Position numbers and translations under genes: made by a program
The notes under the pieces: generated by a model
Told to the model about the DNA's origin: nothing
Seen by the model: the letters and a program-made list of their open reading frames with translations, nothing else
Databases searched by the model: none
Part shown: positions 5,635 to 6,710 of the stretch, piece by piece
How the letters are laid out: each line of letters starts with the position of its first letter
How positions within the stretch are numbered: position 1 is the first letter of the stretch
From: an uncultured Oscillospiraceae bacterium
GTDB taxonomy: Bacteria > Bacillota > Clostridia > Oscillospirales > Ruminococcaceae
Direction of reading: 5' to 3'
DNA: 6,710 bases
Assembly: GCA_910578965.1 (NCBI GenBank)
Contig: CAJTSP010000140.1
Location: 1 to 6,710 of the forward strand

Positions 5635-6612
5635 TCACCGGCTGCCGGCCTTGGCCGCTGTGCCGGCCGCCCTGGCCGGCGCGGCGGCCGCCTGCCCTTC
5701 GCCGCCGGTCTGCTCTTCGCCGCCGGCCTGCTCTTCGCCGTCGCCGGGCCCGGCCTCGCCAATCGCGCCAACCACCACGCCGTCCAGCTTTTCGGCAAAC
5801 AGCTCCATGCCGTTGACCACCGTGTCGGAGGCGGTCATGTTGGTGTAGTCCGGCTCCTCGTGGATGCCGATATAGCCGGTTTCGTCGCTGGTAAAGGTAA
5901 AGGCCTCGTTGAGGTCGGCCCCGTTCACCGGGATGTAGTAGAGCACGAGGTTATACTGGGCCGTGGCGTACACCTTGCCCTTGGGGACGCTGGTGTTTAA
6001 GAACACCCGGCCCAGGCCCAGGAAATTTTCTACATAGCTCATGCCAAAGGCGGTTTGCATGGTGACCTGCGCGGTGGAGAGGTAGTCGGCCAGGTCAAGC
6101 GGGTTGATGAAATACACGGCCTCGAGGCTGTCGTCCTCAAACAGCACCTGGAGCTGGCCCCAGCACTGGGCCAGCACCGCTTGCAGGGTGCTCCCAAAGG
6201 CCCTGCCGGTGCCGGCGGCCAAAAAGCCAAAAAAATCCTTGCGGATGCCCTTTTGCACGTCCAGCAGCAGCTTGTCGGTGGTATCCGAGACGGCCTGGTC
6301 GTAGCCCCGGTCCACAATGGCCTCCGCGCTGGTGGCCTTGCGCCATTTTTTGAGGGTGATTTCCTTATAGGCAACCGCCTCGGTCTGGTATTTGCTCAGC
6401 GGGATGGTCTCGCCCTCCGCCACCTTGCCGTCCTCCAGCCGGCCGGTTACCCGGTAGCTCTTGAGCACGGCGCCCGCCTGCTTGGGGATTTTGCGGGCCA
6501 CGCCCAGCGCCTCCACCAACCCTCGGATGTCCTGGGCAAACATATTGGTAAATTCAATCTCCCGGACCCGCGCAAGGTCCGCCCGCTTGGTCAGGTTTGT
6601 TTGAGCAGCCAT
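5635..6612 (-). CDS. Major capsid protein
   Basis: This 325-residue protein forms the capsid shell, probably with the HK97 fold. The sequence matches a well-known Clostridia phage capsid group: MAAQTNLTKRADLARVREIEF at the start, IRGLVEALGVARKIPKQAG (about 30-48), an E-loop-like part EGETIPLSKYQTEAVAYKEITLKKWRKATS (about 65-95), YDQAVSDTTDKLLLDVQKGI (about 103-122), AVLAQCWGQLQVLFEDDSLEAVYFINPLD (about 144-172) and EEPDYTNMTASDTVVNGMELFAEKLDGVVVG (about 251-281). The ATG at 6612 follows GGAG by nine bases in the leader shared with the tail gene; a GTG at 6669 is open but reads GC-rich leader. No separate delta domain or protease is seen in the window. After about residue 285 there is an acidic Gly/Glu/Gln repeat and an Ala-rich end, unlike the usual compact C-terminus. 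Confidence 0.93.
   Translation of the reverse strand: MAAQTNLTKRADLARVREIEFTNMFAQDIRGLVEALGVARKIPKQAGAVLKSYRVTGRLEDGKVAEGETIPLSKYQTEAVAYKEITLKKWRKATSAEAIVDRGYDQAVSDTTDKLLLDVQKGIRKDFFGFLAAGTGRAFGSTLQAVLAQCWGQLQVLFEDDSLEAVYFINPLDLADYLSTAQVTMQTAFGMSYVENFLGLGRVFLNTSVPKGKVYATAQYNLVLYYIPVNGADLNEAFTFTSDETGYIGIHEEPDYTNMTASDTVVNGMELFAEKLDGVVVGAIGEAGPGDGEEQAGGEEQTGGEGQAAAAPARAAGTAAKAGSR
5692..5745 (-). repeat. 18-base tandem repeat at the 3' end of the capsid gene
   Basis: Three 18-base units (5728-5745, 5710-5727 and 5692-5709) encode GDGEEQ, AGGEEQ and TGGEGQ, residues 290-307 of the capsid protein. The last two units differ by only two bases, so the repeat is recent. It is followed by 18 residues rich in Ala with Arg and Lys (308-325). 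The frame is kept throughout. The tail is probably flexible and may lie on the capsid surface or inside it. Confidence 0.82.
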
Positions 6613-6710
6613 TGTATCGCACTCCTTTCTGAGGGCCTGTCCCGGCCCCCTCGCGCCCGCCTCCGGCACGCCCCCTCAAAAGGGGCCGCCCCCGGCAGGC
6701 ATAAACCCAT
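6613..6710 (-). other. Leader upstream of the capsid gene
   Basis: These 98 bases hold no gene I can defend. A stop codon (TGA, 6678-6676) lies in the capsid frame and could end an upstream scaffold or protease gene, but the piece is too short to judge. Two hairpins are visible on the minus strand: GCCCC-7 bases-GGGGC (6670-6686), and a GAGGG/CCCTC stem (6631-6652) that abuts the ribosome site. The site itself, TCAGAAAGGAG (6632-6622), is strong. No promoter could be picked. Confidence 0.4.

Noticed and set aside
6613..6669. Capsid protein start at GTG 6669
   Set aside because: It would add 19 residues read from a hairpin-rich leader; the ATG at 6612 has a strong ribosome site and fits the family N-terminus.

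Overview
The window is a GC-rich stretch of a tailed-phage or prophage genome. All convincing genes lie on the minus strand, so the order of transcription runs from high to low coordinates. The proteins resemble, from memory of the families, the structural set found in siphophages and prophages of Clostridia. The strong AGGAGG-type ribosome sites and high GC suggest a GC-rich Firmicute host, perhaps of the Oscillospiraceae/Ruminococcaceae type. That host call is inference. No integrase, host gene or att site is visible, so free phage and prophage cannot be told apart.

Layout in transcription order: a short leader (6613-6710); the major capsid protein (5635-6612) with an odd acidic, alanine-rich C-terminal tail; a head-tail adaptor (5189-5620); a 236-base non-coding gap of GC-rich repeats carrying A7/T7 runs (4953-5188); a probable head-closure protein (4605-4952); a probable tail terminator (4237-4608); a 173-base hairpin-rich leader (4064-4236); the major tail protein (3464-4063); tail assembly chaperone G (3060-3464) and its -1 frameshift extension T (2791-3102); the tape measure protein (726-2786); and the distal tail protein Dit (5-739). 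The baseplate and tail-lysin genes would be expected to follow beyond base 1. Portal, protease and scaffold would be expected beyond base 6710.

Together these genes build the capsid shell, seal the neck, polymerise the tail tube on the tape measure with the help of G and GT, and start the tail tip. A single tail tube protein and no sheath gene point to a siphovirus with a long non-contractile tail.

I see no undescribed defence or mobile system here. The observations most worth a second look are a clean T_TTT_TTG frameshift site joining G to T, an exact 22-residue tandem repeat array in the tape measure, the 35/27/35-base intergenic repeats next to a 28-base perfect palindrome, and a six-residue repeat at the capsid protein C-terminus.
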